Assembly: GCA_000277445.1 (NCBI GenBank)
Contig: AJWJ01000091.1
Coordinates: 1 to 58,853 of the forward strand
Length of the DNA: 58,853 bases
Reading direction: 5' to 3'
Source of the DNA: Polysphondylium violaceum
Lineage: Eukaryota; Evosea; Eumycetozoa; Dictyosteliales; Dictyosteliaceae
Part shown: positions 1-11,612 of the stretch, piece by piece
Layout of the letters: each line of letters opens with the position of its first letter
How positions within the stretch are numbered: the first letter of the stretch is position 1
Position numbers and translations under genes: made by a program
The notes under the pieces: model-generated
What the model was told of the DNA's origin: nothing
What the model saw: the letters and a program-made list of their open reading frames with translations, nothing else
The model's database searches: none

Positions 1-222
1 CTTTTAAACACAAATTTTTGTGAGCTGGATCTTTTATCGGGATACTTTCACAAGCAAACCATGGTACATATACAAACAAGATATGCTATTGAATAAAGCA
101 AGATGAATCAGAACAAATATAAGAATTAATTGTTTTTTTTTATTTTATTTTATCAAAAAAGAAGGGGAAAATAATAGTTATTCTTATTATTATTATTATT
201 TAAATAAAGAGAAAAAGAGAGT
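1..222. other. Window edge and beta-tubulin 3' flank
   Basis: No open frame or recognisable element on either strand. The right half is poly-T and TTA repeats and probably holds the 3' UTR of the minus-strand tubulin gene. Confidence 0.5.
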
Positions 223-1781
223 TTATTGTTGTTCTTCTTCTTCTTGGTATTCTTCTTGTTCTTCATTGGTGTCTTGATCTTCACCAGCATATTGTTGATA
301 TTCATAGACCAAATCGTTCATGTTTGATTCAGCTTCAGTGAATTCTAACTCATCCATACCTTCGAGGGTGTACCAATGAAGGAAAGCCTTTCTACGGAAC
401 ATAGCGCTAAAGTGACCAGAAATACGTTTGAAAAGATCTTGGATAGCAGTGTTGTTACCAATAAAAGTGACAGACATTGGGAGACCTTTTGGTGGGATAT
501 CACAAATGGAGGATTTAATGTTGTTTGGAATCCACTCGACAAAGTAGGTAGAGTTTTTGGTTCTGATATTGTGCATTTGTTCATCGACTTCCTTGGTAAA
601 GATCTTTCCTCTAAACAAGGCAGAGGCAGTCAAGTATTTACCGTTACGTGGGTCAGAGGCAGCCATCATATTCTTGGCATCAAACATTTGTTGAGTGAGT
701 TCTGGAACAGTGATACGGTTATATGTAGAGTTGGCTTTAGCGGTGAGTGGAGCAAAACCGACCAAAAAGAAATGAAGACGTGGGAATGGGATTAAATTTA
801 CAGCCAATTTTCTGAGATCAGAGTTGAGTTGACCTGGGAAACGGAGACAACAGGTAATACCAGACATGACAGAGGAGATCAAGTGATTCAAATCACCATA
901 GGTTGGGGTGGTGAGTTTAAGGGTTCTGAAACAGATGTCGTGTAAAGCTTCGTTATCAATGCACATAACTTCATCGGCATTTTCAACCAATTGATGGACA
1001 GAGAGGGTGGCATTGTATGGTTCGACGACAGAGAGTGAAACCTTTGGAGATGGAACAACGGAAAAGGTACACATCATACGATCTGGGAATTCTTCACGAA
1101 TTCTGGAAATTAAAAGGGTACCCATACCAGAACCTGTACCACCACCAATAGAGTGGGTAACTTGGAAACCTTGTAAGCAATCACAAGCTTCAGCTTCTCT
1201 ACGAACTACATCAAGAACTGATTCAACCAATTCAACACCTTCAGTGTAATGACCTTTAGCCCAATTGTTGGCTATATATTAAATTTAATTTTCGTTAGTA
1301 TTTTTTTTCATTAGTTTTATTATTTTGGGAGTCCTCGTGTGCGGTGAGGGGTGAGGCTTAAAAAAAAAAAAAAAGTTTTTTTAGAAAAAAAAAAAATGTG
1401 ATCATCAAAATTTTAACAATGAGAGAAAGTGATCAGTGACAACACAAATGAGAGAATAAATAAATAACACTTACCAGCACCAGCTTGACCATTGATAAAG
1501 TTGTCTGGTCTGAATAATTTTCCATATGAGCTAGATTTAATGGTATCCAATGTACCTGGCTCGAGATCAATTAAAACAGATCTTGGTACGTATTTAGCAT
1601 CACGAGCTTCATTGTAGTATACATTGATTCTTTCTAATTGGAGACGTTTAACTTTTTCGTCTTCTCCACCAACATGGGTACCATCTTGTTGGATACCGTG
1701 TTCTTCAGAAATGACTTCCCAGAATTTAGAACCAATTTGGTTACCACATTGACCAGCTTGAATATGTACAATTTCTCTCAT
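223..1781 (-). CDS. Beta-tubulin, divergent
   Basis: Two exons: 1475-1781 and 223-1271, with a GT-AG intron of 203 nt; the product is 451 residues, the usual beta-tubulin size. It opens with the MREI autoregulatory tetrapeptide and carries the tubulin signature GGGTGSGMG (T4 loop) and an acidic Glu/Gln tail. It would polymerise with alpha-tubulin into microtubules and hydrolyse GTP. Several normally fixed places differ. The H1-S2 loop is about five residues longer. The codon split by the intron gives Ala where GAGNNW is usual (T3 loop). The T5 loop reads [11 protein letters not shown] instead of KVSDTVVEPYN. Near the C terminus [11 protein letters not shown] replaces YTGEGMDEMEF. The intron itself holds an unusually G-rich patch (about 1327-1358). 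The family call is certain; I infer a diverged isotype rather than a standard housekeeping copy. Confidence 0.95.
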
Positions 1782-2311
1782 TTTTGTTGTTGTTGCTGTG
1801 TTGTTGATTTATATATGTTTTTGTTGTTGTTGTTAGAAATACAATGAATTTAATTTGATATCACAAGAGTTGTTGGATGATATTCTCTATCGTCTTTCGT
1901 GTCTGTTGATTTAATTAAATGTTGTTGTGTGTGTGTTTAAGCTATGTCAATATTGAAATCTATTCTGAACAATGATGCTTGATTGTAACAAAATAAATTT
2001 TAATATATTAGAGGAAGGTGAAGGTGATGTGTGATTGAAAAAAAAAAAAGTTCAATAATTTTTACAAAAAAAAAAAAAAGACAGGAAGCCTTGAATAAAA
2101 AAAAAAAAAAATTACAAAAAAACTTTCTTTTGAACTACTTCTTGCTCATCAAGGCACTTTTTTGCCCACCACCTCACTTTATAAAAAAAATTTCATGCCA
2201 CTTTTTAAAATTGGCGGGCAAATGAAAATCATGATTTTCATCATATGATCAAGATACAAATAAAATACAAATTATAACACATTTATTAAATACAAATAGT
2301 TAAGAAAACAA
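1782..2311. promoter_or_regulatory. Beta-tubulin upstream region / RCC1-BTB 3' flank
   Basis: 530 nt between two minus-strand genes. It holds several poly-A runs (2039-2050, 2067-2080, 2098-2111), a C-rich patch around 2164-2174 and a perfect 20-nt palindrome at 2222-2241. No convincing gene. Confidence 0.5.
2222..2241. repeat. Perfect 20-nt palindrome
   Basis: ATGAAAATCATGATTTTCAT equals its own reverse complement. It lies about 70 nt beyond the stop of the RCC1-BTB gene, so it may sit in that 3' UTR or act as a symmetric protein-binding site upstream of beta-tubulin. Confidence 0.7.
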
Positions 2312-4768
2312 TCAACAAATAATACATGATCCTTCACTTTTGGAGGCCTTCTTTTTAGGTGCAGCGATAGAGCTTGAATTTAACTTTTCTTTAGAGATTT
2401 GAGATAGGTTTTTGTATCCGTCAGTTTGAGACACCGATTCAATGTTTTTGGCAATGATATATATACATTGGTCCTCTAAAAAGTTTGAATTTCCATTATC
2501 ACCATCGCCACTAGATTCCATTTCTGGTATACTGGTATTGATAAAATCAAATATTTCACATACATTTTCAGTGTCTAATGAATGGTAGAGATACTCTTCA
2601 CACATTTCTTTCATTCTATATTGCATTTCAGTGTGAGATAATAATAATAATTCTATACAATTTTCATTATCAATATTGAGCTAATAATTAAAAAGATCTG
2701 GTGTTAGTATTATTGTTATTATTTTTAATCATAAATTTACACATACTTTATCAGTGTAAAGGTAGGTCAAATAAACATTATATGCAGATGGACTGACGTC
2801 ATAGATTTTGATTATATCATTTACACCTTCTGCAAACGAGGATTCTAATTGAGTTTTAAATTTCAATGATCTAGCAACCAATATACACTTGTGTGCATGA
2901 AAAGTGACGGCTGGTTCGCCCTGACAGGATACCAGGATTTTAACATCTGAAAACTTTTCTTGATTTACAAATGAAAATAAATATCTATTATTATTGTTAA
3001 TTATTTGTTATTATTAGTATTTAATAATTCAATATCAATCGTTCAATATGTATTATAATACATACGTATCAACCGTATCATAATCTGAATGAATGTTATC
3101 TTTATAAAAAGTTCTAATATAAATTGGAATTGTGGCAGCTGGTCTTTGTAGTTTATGGATGGTTGACAGTTCATATGGATTGTTTGGATTGGTTTGAATA
3201 AAGTGATCATTGAAAATATTTCTATTGAGGAATATTTTATGTGTGTCTATTGAGGTGGATGATGTGTCTTGATTGGTGGTATTTGTTCCATTCTTGATAA
3301 TCAAGGTCACATCAGAGTATGTATTATTTGAGTAAATGGAGAGGATATCTTTATCAAATGTTGAATCTCTCACTTTGATTACTGATGGCGTGCATTTAGT
3401 CAACATGGAGCATCTGCCACCGGCATAGATGTTTTGAATTGGGTTCTTTTGTTCAGATTCTGGTATTCTTGTATTCATTGGCACAAATGAATGTGCAGAA
3501 GATCCATTTCCCAATTGGCCATAGTCATTTAATCCAAAGGCATAGACATCGCCATTGTCTGACAAGACGAGGGAGTGGTAGGCACCACAAGCTATTTTTG
3601 TAATAAACAAACCAATAAGTGATTCGCCAATTTGTATGGGTGTCGAGGTGTCAAACTCGATAATGGATGGGCCTTGGCCCAATTGGCCCTCTTTGGAAGA
3701 TCCCCATCCAAAAACTTTGCCCTGATTGGTGAGTGCCAAGCTGTGTTCAATTCCACTAGACACAGACACAAAGCAATGTGGCTTCTTTTTTGATTTCTTT
3801 TTCTTGTCCTTGATCTTGTTGTATTTCTTTGATTGCTCTTTGTCTTGGCTATCATCTTCAATGTCATTGTCAATGTCATCGTCTTCATCGTCGTTGTCAT
3901 TTGCGTCTTTATTGGCCGATGGGTCAGAGTGTATAATGACTCTGGTTGGCTCTTTGATGACTGTTGTGTCTTTTTTGAATCCACATTGGCCCAAATCATT
4001 TTGTCCAAACGAGTAGAGATCGTTTTGTTTGACCAAGATGGTAAAGTTTTGGCCACACGAGATGGATTTAATGTTGGTGTAACGCGCCTCGAGTGCTTCA
4101 AGTTTGGGGTTGATGGGGATGAATTTAGGCACACTGGTCAACTCTTGACTAATCTCTAATTCTATGCCAAGTTGCTGGTGTTTGTTGCTGCCCATGCCAT
4201 AGACACATCCATTCAATAGCGAGAAAATGGTATGATTGCTTCCACAAGACACGATATCGACACAATCTGTCGACTTTACTGTGCCAAGCGAGTAGTCTGA
4301 TGGCACCTTGATCTTTGTAGGTGTGTCCATGTCGAGAAGATGTGAGAGGCCCAACTGCCCATTATTGTTTCGACCAAAGGTGTACAACTCGTTCTTGTCT
4401 GTGACAAACGCGCTGTGCATCGACCCACACGACACTTTAGTGACCTTGGCCGACAAATTCATGAATTTGCTAATGTCTTCAAAGTTGTACAAGTTTCTAT
4501 TCTCATTACCATTGCCCAGTCTGCCATATTTAGCCTTGCCCAGCGCAAACAGTTTTCCTCTGGAATCGACCACAAGGGCGTGTGCCAATCCTATCGACAC
4601 TGTTTTGGTCACCAAATCTGTCACCTGATGTTGAAGTTGATCACGTCTATTGATTTTTATTGTTTCCGAATAAATACTCGTCCTCGAAGGTGTATTGCAG
4701 TTGATTCTGCTATCACTGATCCATCCCCAAGAGAGAAACTGATCTAAATCACTCTTTGTCTCTTTCAT
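2312..4768 (-). CDS. RCC1-repeat protein with two BTB domains and a CaaX-like C terminus
   Basis: Three exons (3066-4768, 2747-2984, 2312-2680; introns of 81 and 66 nt) give 769 residues. The N-terminal half is an RCC1 beta-propeller: repeats such as LFALGKAKYGRLGNGN, LYTFGRNNNGQLGL, VFGWGSSKEGQLGQG and VYAFGLNDYGQLGNG, interrupted by an Asp/Lys-rich insert near residues 285-325. Two BTB/POZ segments follow: a degenerate one beginning TYSDVTLIIKNG, and a clear one crossing the first splice junction (KFSDVKILV, then HAHKCILVARS). The protein ends in a lysine-rich stretch and CIIC, which fits a prenylation CaaX box. BTB proteins usually act as Cul3 ubiquitin-ligase adaptors and RCC1 propellers as binding or GEF modules. 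The tandem BTB and lipid-tail layout recalls RhoBTB proteins, but a propeller stands where the GTPase would be. Role inferred, not shown. Confidence 0.9.
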
Positions 4769-5126
4769 TTTACACTATCTATCTCTCTTTCTATTGACTG
4801 TGTGTATATCTTTTAATATATTTTATTTTAAATGACGATTTCCTAATTTATCAAATACTATTGTGTCATGTGTTGTGTTGTTGTTTTAAAAGTTTGGGAA
4901 ATGTGTGCTGACTTGCACACCACAGAGATATTCTCTGAATTTTAATTTGGTTATTTTTTTTTTTTTTTTTAAATTTTTTAAACAATCGTACAAAAATAGA
5001 TTTTTTTTAGAATGAATGATACAGATCTGTTTTTATAAACGAATTAGAGTGATTTAAGAGTTTTAGTTATTTATCTTTATATTTGTTTTATTTGTATTAT
5101 ATTTCATATATCCTTTACAGTCAGTC
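4769..5126. promoter_or_regulatory. Shared upstream region of a divergent gene pair
   Basis: 358 nt between the start codons of the RCC1-BTB gene (minus) and the TMEM185-like gene (plus). It holds a T-run at about 4956-4971 and AT-rich sequence. Both promoters must lie here; no TATA box stands out. Confidence 0.6.
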
Positions 5127-6017
5127 ATGCGTCGTTCTAATGGTTTGATATGTTTGTTTGGGTTTCCCTCTGTGGCATGTTTGATTATATTTGCCGTCTT
5201 TTTCACATTAAAACTATCAAATAAATTGGTTTCTTGGTCATGGTAGGTGTCATTATTGCTGCTCCTATAGAGTAGTCAATAGCAACTACAACAATTATTA
5301 TTAGATTCTAATACTATCTATCTTATACACAAAAGGGTAAAGATATTTTCACCATTATGGATTACAATGTTTTTGGTTGTGGCCATGGTGGGCCTTGGCT
5401 TTAAAATGGGATTAAAGAATTTCTTGTGGTCGGCGTTGAGTTCCACATCGTTGTTGGTGTTTGTCATTATGTTGCCACGTAAATTAGATAGTCCAGACGA
5501 CCCCCGTTTGAATTGGCCCTACGTGTTTATTCCACTATGGGTGTTTTTGGCATTACTGGAGCTGTTGAGAAAGGATAAGAGGGAGATGAAACTAAGTCGT
5601 TCATATCAGTACTACACCAATGCTGATGGAACAACCAAAGAAACAGAGCCCTCTCGTCCCAAATTCAGATACGTAGAGAATGTCTACAAGGTATACTACA
5701 CCAACACCATCACCACCATTTTGGCCTACACCATCCTCGAGTGTATCTCGCTCACTGTGAAACCATTGTCATGGGGTATCAAGTTTATCCCCTTTTTCTA
5801 CTACATGGCTATCACTGTATTTGGTCTATTAACAATGAGCAATGGTAATACCATTTGGGCTCTTTTGGCACCCCTCATCCTCTCATGCTTTTATTTAGTA
5901 TTATACTTTTTCCTCATTGACAAACTCAGAGTGTTTGCTGTGGTCATGATACCAGCCTACCTTGGACTCTTGGCCATTGGGCTTGGAGGTTTATTTTTAT
6001 TAATCTACATTAATTAA
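5127..6017 (+). CDS. TMEM185-like multi-pass membrane protein
   Basis: Exons 5127-5242 and 5336-6017 give 265 residues. The first exon supplies a hydrophobic segment followed by KLSNKLVSWSW; the second continues VKIFSPLWITMFL, so the splice rebuilds the pattern of a helix, W-S/T-W and PLWI seen in the TMEM185/FAM11 family. About seven hydrophobic segments follow, with a second PLW motif (VFIPLWVFLALLELL) and a hydrophilic loop near residues 115-145. Family members are poorly characterised membrane proteins, so function is unknown. The ATG at 5127 is the only start that joins in frame. The gene is convergent with pakD, only 81 nt away. Confident as a membrane protein; moderate for the family. 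Confidence 0.7.
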
Positions 6018-6098
6018 TAAATGAATAAATCTATGTATATATCTCTATCTATGTCTATATCTAAATCTAAGATTTAACGTATCGATCTTTATTATACT

Positions 6099-9000
6099 TT
6101 AAATAACAATATCAGAGAATGTACTCTTTCTTGTGGATGTGATTTCTTCAATTTTATCTGAAAAGTCTCTGGCACTGCAGGCTTTTTTGAGGAATGGGTG
6201 TCTGAGGAGATAGTGGGCATCGGGTCTTCGTTTGTCGTCGAGGTTTAAACAAAGATTTACAAAATCAATGAAATCCAAAGACCATCGAGAGGGCTCGTGA
6301 AAGTCGGGAACACCCTCGAGGGTGAGTAAAAAGAGTGCACGAACGGGTGGGTAGCGGGCATAGGGAGGTTCGCCTTCAGAGAGCTCACGTGCGAGAATAC
6401 CTAGTGACCAAATATCAATTTTGTGATTATACTGATTGCCCCTAATAAGCTCGGGTGCCATCCAATAGGGCGTGCCAACGACACTGTTTCTCTGGAGTTT
6501 CTTTCGAGTGAGATTGGCAACGAATCCAAAATCGGCAATCTTGATTCCACCGTCTTTGCCAATGAGGATATTGTCAGATTTGATGTCACGGTGAATACGG
6601 TGGCCCTTGTGAATGTAATCTATGCCTTGCAAGACTTGTTGGCATATGTATGCAATGTGAGGCTCACTAAAACAACTGACAAACTGGTTGTTGCTGTTGC
6701 TATGGGTAGTGTCAACACTAATTAAATCAGTCAAAGACCCAAACGACATGTACTCCATGATGAGCCAAAGCTGATTTGCGACCAAATGCGAGTTTATGTA
6801 CTTGATGAGGTTTCTGTGTTTACAGTTCTTCATGGTACTGATTTCATTGATAATGTTTTTGATGTTGTTGTTGTCAACCTTCATCTTTTTAATGGCTACC
6901 TTATCGCCAGTGTTTACATTCTTTCCCACATAGACCTGTCCGGTGGATCCACCGCCAATCTTTGTTATATCTACATACATGTCCAAAGGATTTTCAAGTG
7001 ATACCAAGTCCTTGAGAGTAAACGAGGGTTCCTCCAGTGCCAACAAAGAATGATCAAGACCATCTCTCGTTGGTGACATTGGTGGTGCCAATAGATTCAA
7101 AGCCGAGTTAGTTGGTGATAGATTTGGCTGATAATCATTTGTATTATTACTAGTGCTGTTGGTGTTGTTATTTTGCATCTTTTTCAAACTCGTCAATTGT
7201 TCAGGTGTGATATTGGGTGTGTTCTTGTTGTAGTTTTGGTTGTTGACAATACTATTGTTATTGGCACTTTTGGCCATCATATTGGTACTGTTACTATTGC
7301 CATTGCTATTAACGTTAATAGAGTTTTGCTTTTGATTGTAAACATAGTGGAACTCTAATACATCCAATACGTCTTCAGAGTGTTGCTGGATTTCTATATC
7401 TTGGAAGCCAGATTGGGTCAATAAAACTTTCCATTGCTCAGGGATACCCTGGAGGGCGAGGCCAACGTGAATTTCGTGTTTGACATTGAATGGTGCGCCG
7501 ACATTGGGCGACGAACAAAAGCTTCGTTCTGAGGCCTCTTTGAGACACTTTTTGTGGGACTTGTATTTGCAGCCCACACACTCAAATGCCTCACGAGCGA
7601 CGATACCTCGCACGCCCCATATAAACTGTTTGCAATGGTTGCACTCTGATATGTTTTTAAAGGTCTTGAGCACAAACGAGTGAGGACCCTTGCCCACATC
7701 AGACTTGAATGTCAACTCTGCGATAGAGTCGACCTGCTCGACGAGTTTGTCGAGATCGCCAGGCTTGAGAAACGATCGTTTGGCTAAATTGATGATAAAG
7801 TCCTTGACCTGCTTCTTTTCCAGCCCCCATGTGGCCAAGTTGTACACATAGGATATGAGGAGTGTGTTGACAAGCTCCGAGTCAATCTCTGTAAACTCAC
7901 TGTACCCAAACTGCTCGTGCTTGATGATGAGCTCGTCCCAGTACATTTCCTCCCAGAAATTGAGATCCTTCCAATTGGGATGATCTTTGATAAACTCTTG
8001 AATAAATTCGCAGACGCCATTGTTTCTCTTTCGATTGAGTATTCTCGAGCAGTCCATGATAAGCTTACAACTAAAGTGGTCCTTTACCGCCGACTCATAG
8101 ATGTTTTGGAGTATCGTGTTGATTAGATACAATGTCAACTCGAATGAATTTTCATTCATTGGCAATTTGATTTGATTGGCTCTTGTTTCTTCGTCCAATA
8201 AAATACATATTTGTCTTCTCGAGTGATCATTGGCAAAGATATTATTCATTTTATAGATATCAGACATCTCTACATGATTGCTTGATGATATCAATGCTGA
8301 TACTATTCTTTTACCAAAATCTACCAATTCTTTATCAACCTCTGGCTCAACAATCATATTACTATTGTTCTTGATGTTGTTATTTATCACTAGTCCATTT
8401 AAATTATTTGATGTCAATGTTGCTGTTGTTATTGGACTTGTTACATTTGATTCACTAGATGGTGTAGTTGTTGAAAAGAATGATGAAGGATTACCATTAC
8501 TATTATTATTATTATTATTATTGTTGTTGTTGATACTATTTGATAAAGAAGATGTTGATGTTGATATACTAGAGTTAGATGATGATAAATTGTTATTACC
8601 ATTACCAGTATTACTATTGTTGTTGTTGCTGTTGTTGTTGTTTAACAACTTTTGTGATACCTTTAATATACTGGATGAACCTAGTCTGAGTAAAGAGTTT
8701 GCACTTGTCTTTAAAATGTTGTTGTTGGAGGGTGGTGGAGGTGGTGGCATGAGGATGTGGGAGGGTGGAGGTGGGGTGGTCGAGGTGGATGAGGATGACA
8801 GAGGTGAGCTATTGTTGTTGTATGCAAGATGCAGGGTGGACGAAGACGTGTGTTGCGGCATATAGCCAGCAGGTGGTGGTGGTGATGTCATGAGATTGGA
8901 GTGAGAGATAGATTTACGGAGTGGAAATGGTTGTGATATGGTTCGTGATAAGGGGATCTTGGATGACGATATCGACACGACACTGCTTGAGGGTGGAGGT

Positions 9001-10735
9001 GGTGTGGGACTCGTTGATAGTGTATTGGCATACTTCATTCTGAGATTGAGTAGTTCAGTCTCAATGGTCAACACCTCGTTCTCTAATTTATTGTTCTTTC
9101 TAATGTACCCAGATATTTGTTCTGAACTTTTAGCCAGCTCGCTATTCAAGATTTGATTCTGATGTTGGTATGTCTGAATTTGCTGAATTTGTCGAGTGAA
9201 TGCCTGTGTTGACAATGGTATGGCTCCATTGGGATCTGCTGATATTTCTATATATTTTGATAAATCCATCTATATATAATGAATGAATCGTTAATATCTA
9301 TAACTACACTACTCATAGAGCTATGCAACACATACAGGTATATTTAAATTCTTGTTCAAGTTCTTTTGGTTCTCTAAATCCTTTTCTAAAGTCTCAATCT
9401 TTTCTCTTTGTTCTACAATGATTTTATCTTGATTTGATAATCTATTCTTTAGATGAATAATCTCTTTGATCAATGTTTTATAAGATGCTGCACCATTTCC
9501 TGATATTACCAAAGGTAGACCATCACTACCCAATATGTTACTGCTGCTAGACGATGATTTCTTTTTCTTTTTATTTCCTACATTACTTTTCCTCCTATTG
9601 CTTTCATCTTCTGAATCTGATGAGTCTGATGATGATGAAGAGTCTGATGATGATGAAGAGTCTGATGACGACGAGGAGCATAAAGGACTATTTGTGTTTC
9701 TCATTATCACCTTATTGCCTTTAATCAACGGTGGCTGACCATTACTCATTGATGAGCCACGGAGTCGATTAATGGTTGTAGTGCCACTGCTAGACACTAC
9801 ACAACTACTACTATTGATTGGTGATGTAATATTACTACTGCTGCTACTGTTATACTCACTTGCATTCACCATTGGTGACGAAACCAGTGACGATGTAAGT
9901 GGTGATGGTGATGCTGACGATTCAATCAACGAAGGTGAATTTATAAAACTACAATTATTACTATTATTATTACTACTAGCAGACATACTAATACTACCTG
10001 TTGCATTCAATGATTTGTCACTTCCCTCTTTACTCAATGTTGGTGTTGTCGATACCGGTGATAAAAAGCTTCCCCTATAATATATCATATGCTGTTGTTA
10101 GTACTGATGTGCATCTACTCCATATCCTGATCTTATATAACAATATTTACGATGATTTAATCTTTGTCGAGATCTTTTTCAATTCCAGCAAGTTTATAAT
10201 GATCTTTTCTCTTAATTCATCGTCAATGATATTACTATTGCTATTGTTGTTACTATTACTATTACTATTACTACTATTATCACTATCATCTCTAATGTAC
10301 AATAGATACGAACTAAGGAAAAAGTATTTTGAATGTAACCCAAAGAGCCAACAGGCCCGAAGATAGTTTCTTATGTTTTCAATTCTTTGTAAATGTGTTG
10401 GTTGTAAATGTATCTTTTGAATTGTACCCTGTCTAATGCTGTTTATTAAACTACATAGTATTGTACCCGTACCAAGTGACTGTATTAAATCTTTTTCGAG
10501 AAAATCACTTGATAAAGATGGATCACATTTCTAAATGTTATAGATATAGCTACAATTAGTATTGTTTATTACTACACACACGCATGAATGATGCACTCAC
10601 CTCGTATATCCATTTTCTTATCTCTGATTCGCTGTGTTGGAGATGCTGTAAATATAGTTTATGTTGCTGTTGATGTTGGTGTTGCTGTATTTGCTGTTGC
10701 TGCAGGATTTGGTGCTGTTGCTTGAATTTGTTCAT
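6099..10735 (-). CDS. pakD: PAK-family Ser/Thr kinase with CH, C1 and CRIB domains (PakD type)
   Basis: Four exons: 10601-10735, 10151-10530, 9336-10074 and 6099-9269; 1474 residues. After a Gln-rich start, residues about 36-165 form a calponin-homology domain (RKWIYE, then SLGTGTILCSLINSI, RIENIRNYLRACWLFGL). Then come Ser/Asn-rich linkers, a coiled coil around 375-500, a helical block near 730-935 that I could not name securely, and a C1 zinc finger near 945-1000 (HSFVLKTF..CNHC..CVGC..HKKC..C). Next is a CRIB/p21-binding segment (FNVKHEIHVGL) and a STE20 kinase domain from about 1179 with GGGSTGQVYVG, HRDIKSDN, DFG and APE motifs. It should be an effector of Rac/Cdc42-type GTPases acting on actin. 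The CH+C1+CRIB+kinase order is that of D. discoideum PakD. The exon 3-4 boundary places an AG directly before an ATG, so a model starting at 9269 would lose the CH domain. An alternative ATG lies 13 codons upstream of 10735. Confidence 0.88.
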
Positions 10736-11612
10736 TCTGGTATGTGTGTGTGTGTGCACACCGATTAGTCGCAATGTGTGGTGTGTATGTTGACTCCTAC
10801 TACTAAATTAATATTGGCGTGTTTTAAATTTATTTCCTCTGAAGATTGTGTGTGTATAAACTAGTAGTGTGTGTACCTATAACTGTTAATCCAATATTTC
10901 CAAATAAAGACACAAGTATGAAAATAATTAAAAATAAATAGAAAAAAAAAAAAAAATAAAATAAAAAAAAAAGTGAAAAGGGCCAACTGATCTGAAATTT
11001 CAGACTAAAATGAATTTAGAGGTGTTTGCAATGCTGGCAGCAGAGTTGTAGAATGCTTTCAACAACAAAAACACTACAATCCATCTAGAAATGGTACATG
11101 TGCTGTAACAACTAATCGAGCAAAGGTATGAAGAAATCGCAAAAGAGAAATTAGTTGACTGTAAATAATAAAAAAAAAAAAAAAAAAAAAGAAGATAATT
11201 GTGGATTGTTTATCATACATTGTGTGTATATGTCACATACCCACACACACTTTTATGAATACAAGTAAAAAAAGATAAAATATTTATTTCGAGATATTTG
11301 TTTGTGTATAAAGACAGACATTGTAAATGGTATAATATCGTATATGTATAATATGTATATGTATAGGAGTGGTATGAGTGTGGTGTGTTCCGCCCCATTA
11401 ACACCATACTATCTACCACAGCACACTCACACACTGCTTGTAAAGAAAACATTTTACCACTAAAAAAAGAGAGACAGAGACAAAGAGAGAAAACTTTCAA
11501 ATTTGGGATATGATATGGATATAATGTACATTGAGTGTGTGTTGCATGTGTACACATGCTTATTTGTTTATGTATATGGTATTAAATAAAATAGTATAGT
11601 TGCTGGTGCTGT
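10736..11612. other. 877-nt intergenic region upstream of pakD
   Basis: Contains the pakD promoter and the 3' flank of the Tyr/Pro-repeat gene. CA/TG dinucleotide runs occur at about 10740-10757 and 11210-11250. A block at 10978-11162 of more balanced composition lies between two poly-A tracts (see separate entry). Open frames here are CA-repeat artefacts. Confidence 0.5.
10978..11162. ncRNA. Candidate structured non-coding RNA (strand unknown)
   Basis: An island of about 180 nt with mixed composition, bounded by poly-A on both sides. The ends can pair (CAACTGAT near 10984 with ATTAGTTG near 11151, one G-U pair), and near the left end are a 12-nt palindrome (CTGAAATTTCAG) and a small hairpin (CTAAA...TTTAG). 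No coding frame and no known RNA family recognised, so this is only a candidate. Confidence 0.25.

Noticed and set aside
376-795. Long plus-strand frame across the beta-tubulin gene
   Set aside because: Antisense shadow of conserved tubulin codons; no homology or start context of its own.
3592-4159. Several long frames on both strands inside the RCC1-BTB gene
   Set aside because: They overlap RCC1 repeats in other frames and read as low-complexity nonsense.
8278-8865. Leu/Val/Gly-rich plus-strand frame opposite pakD
   Set aside because: Complement of Asn/Ser repeats; the minus strand has the kinase gene.
11213-11557. Minus-strand frame of 114 residues upstream of pakD
   Set aside because: Made of CA/TG repeats; no homology and no splice or start support.
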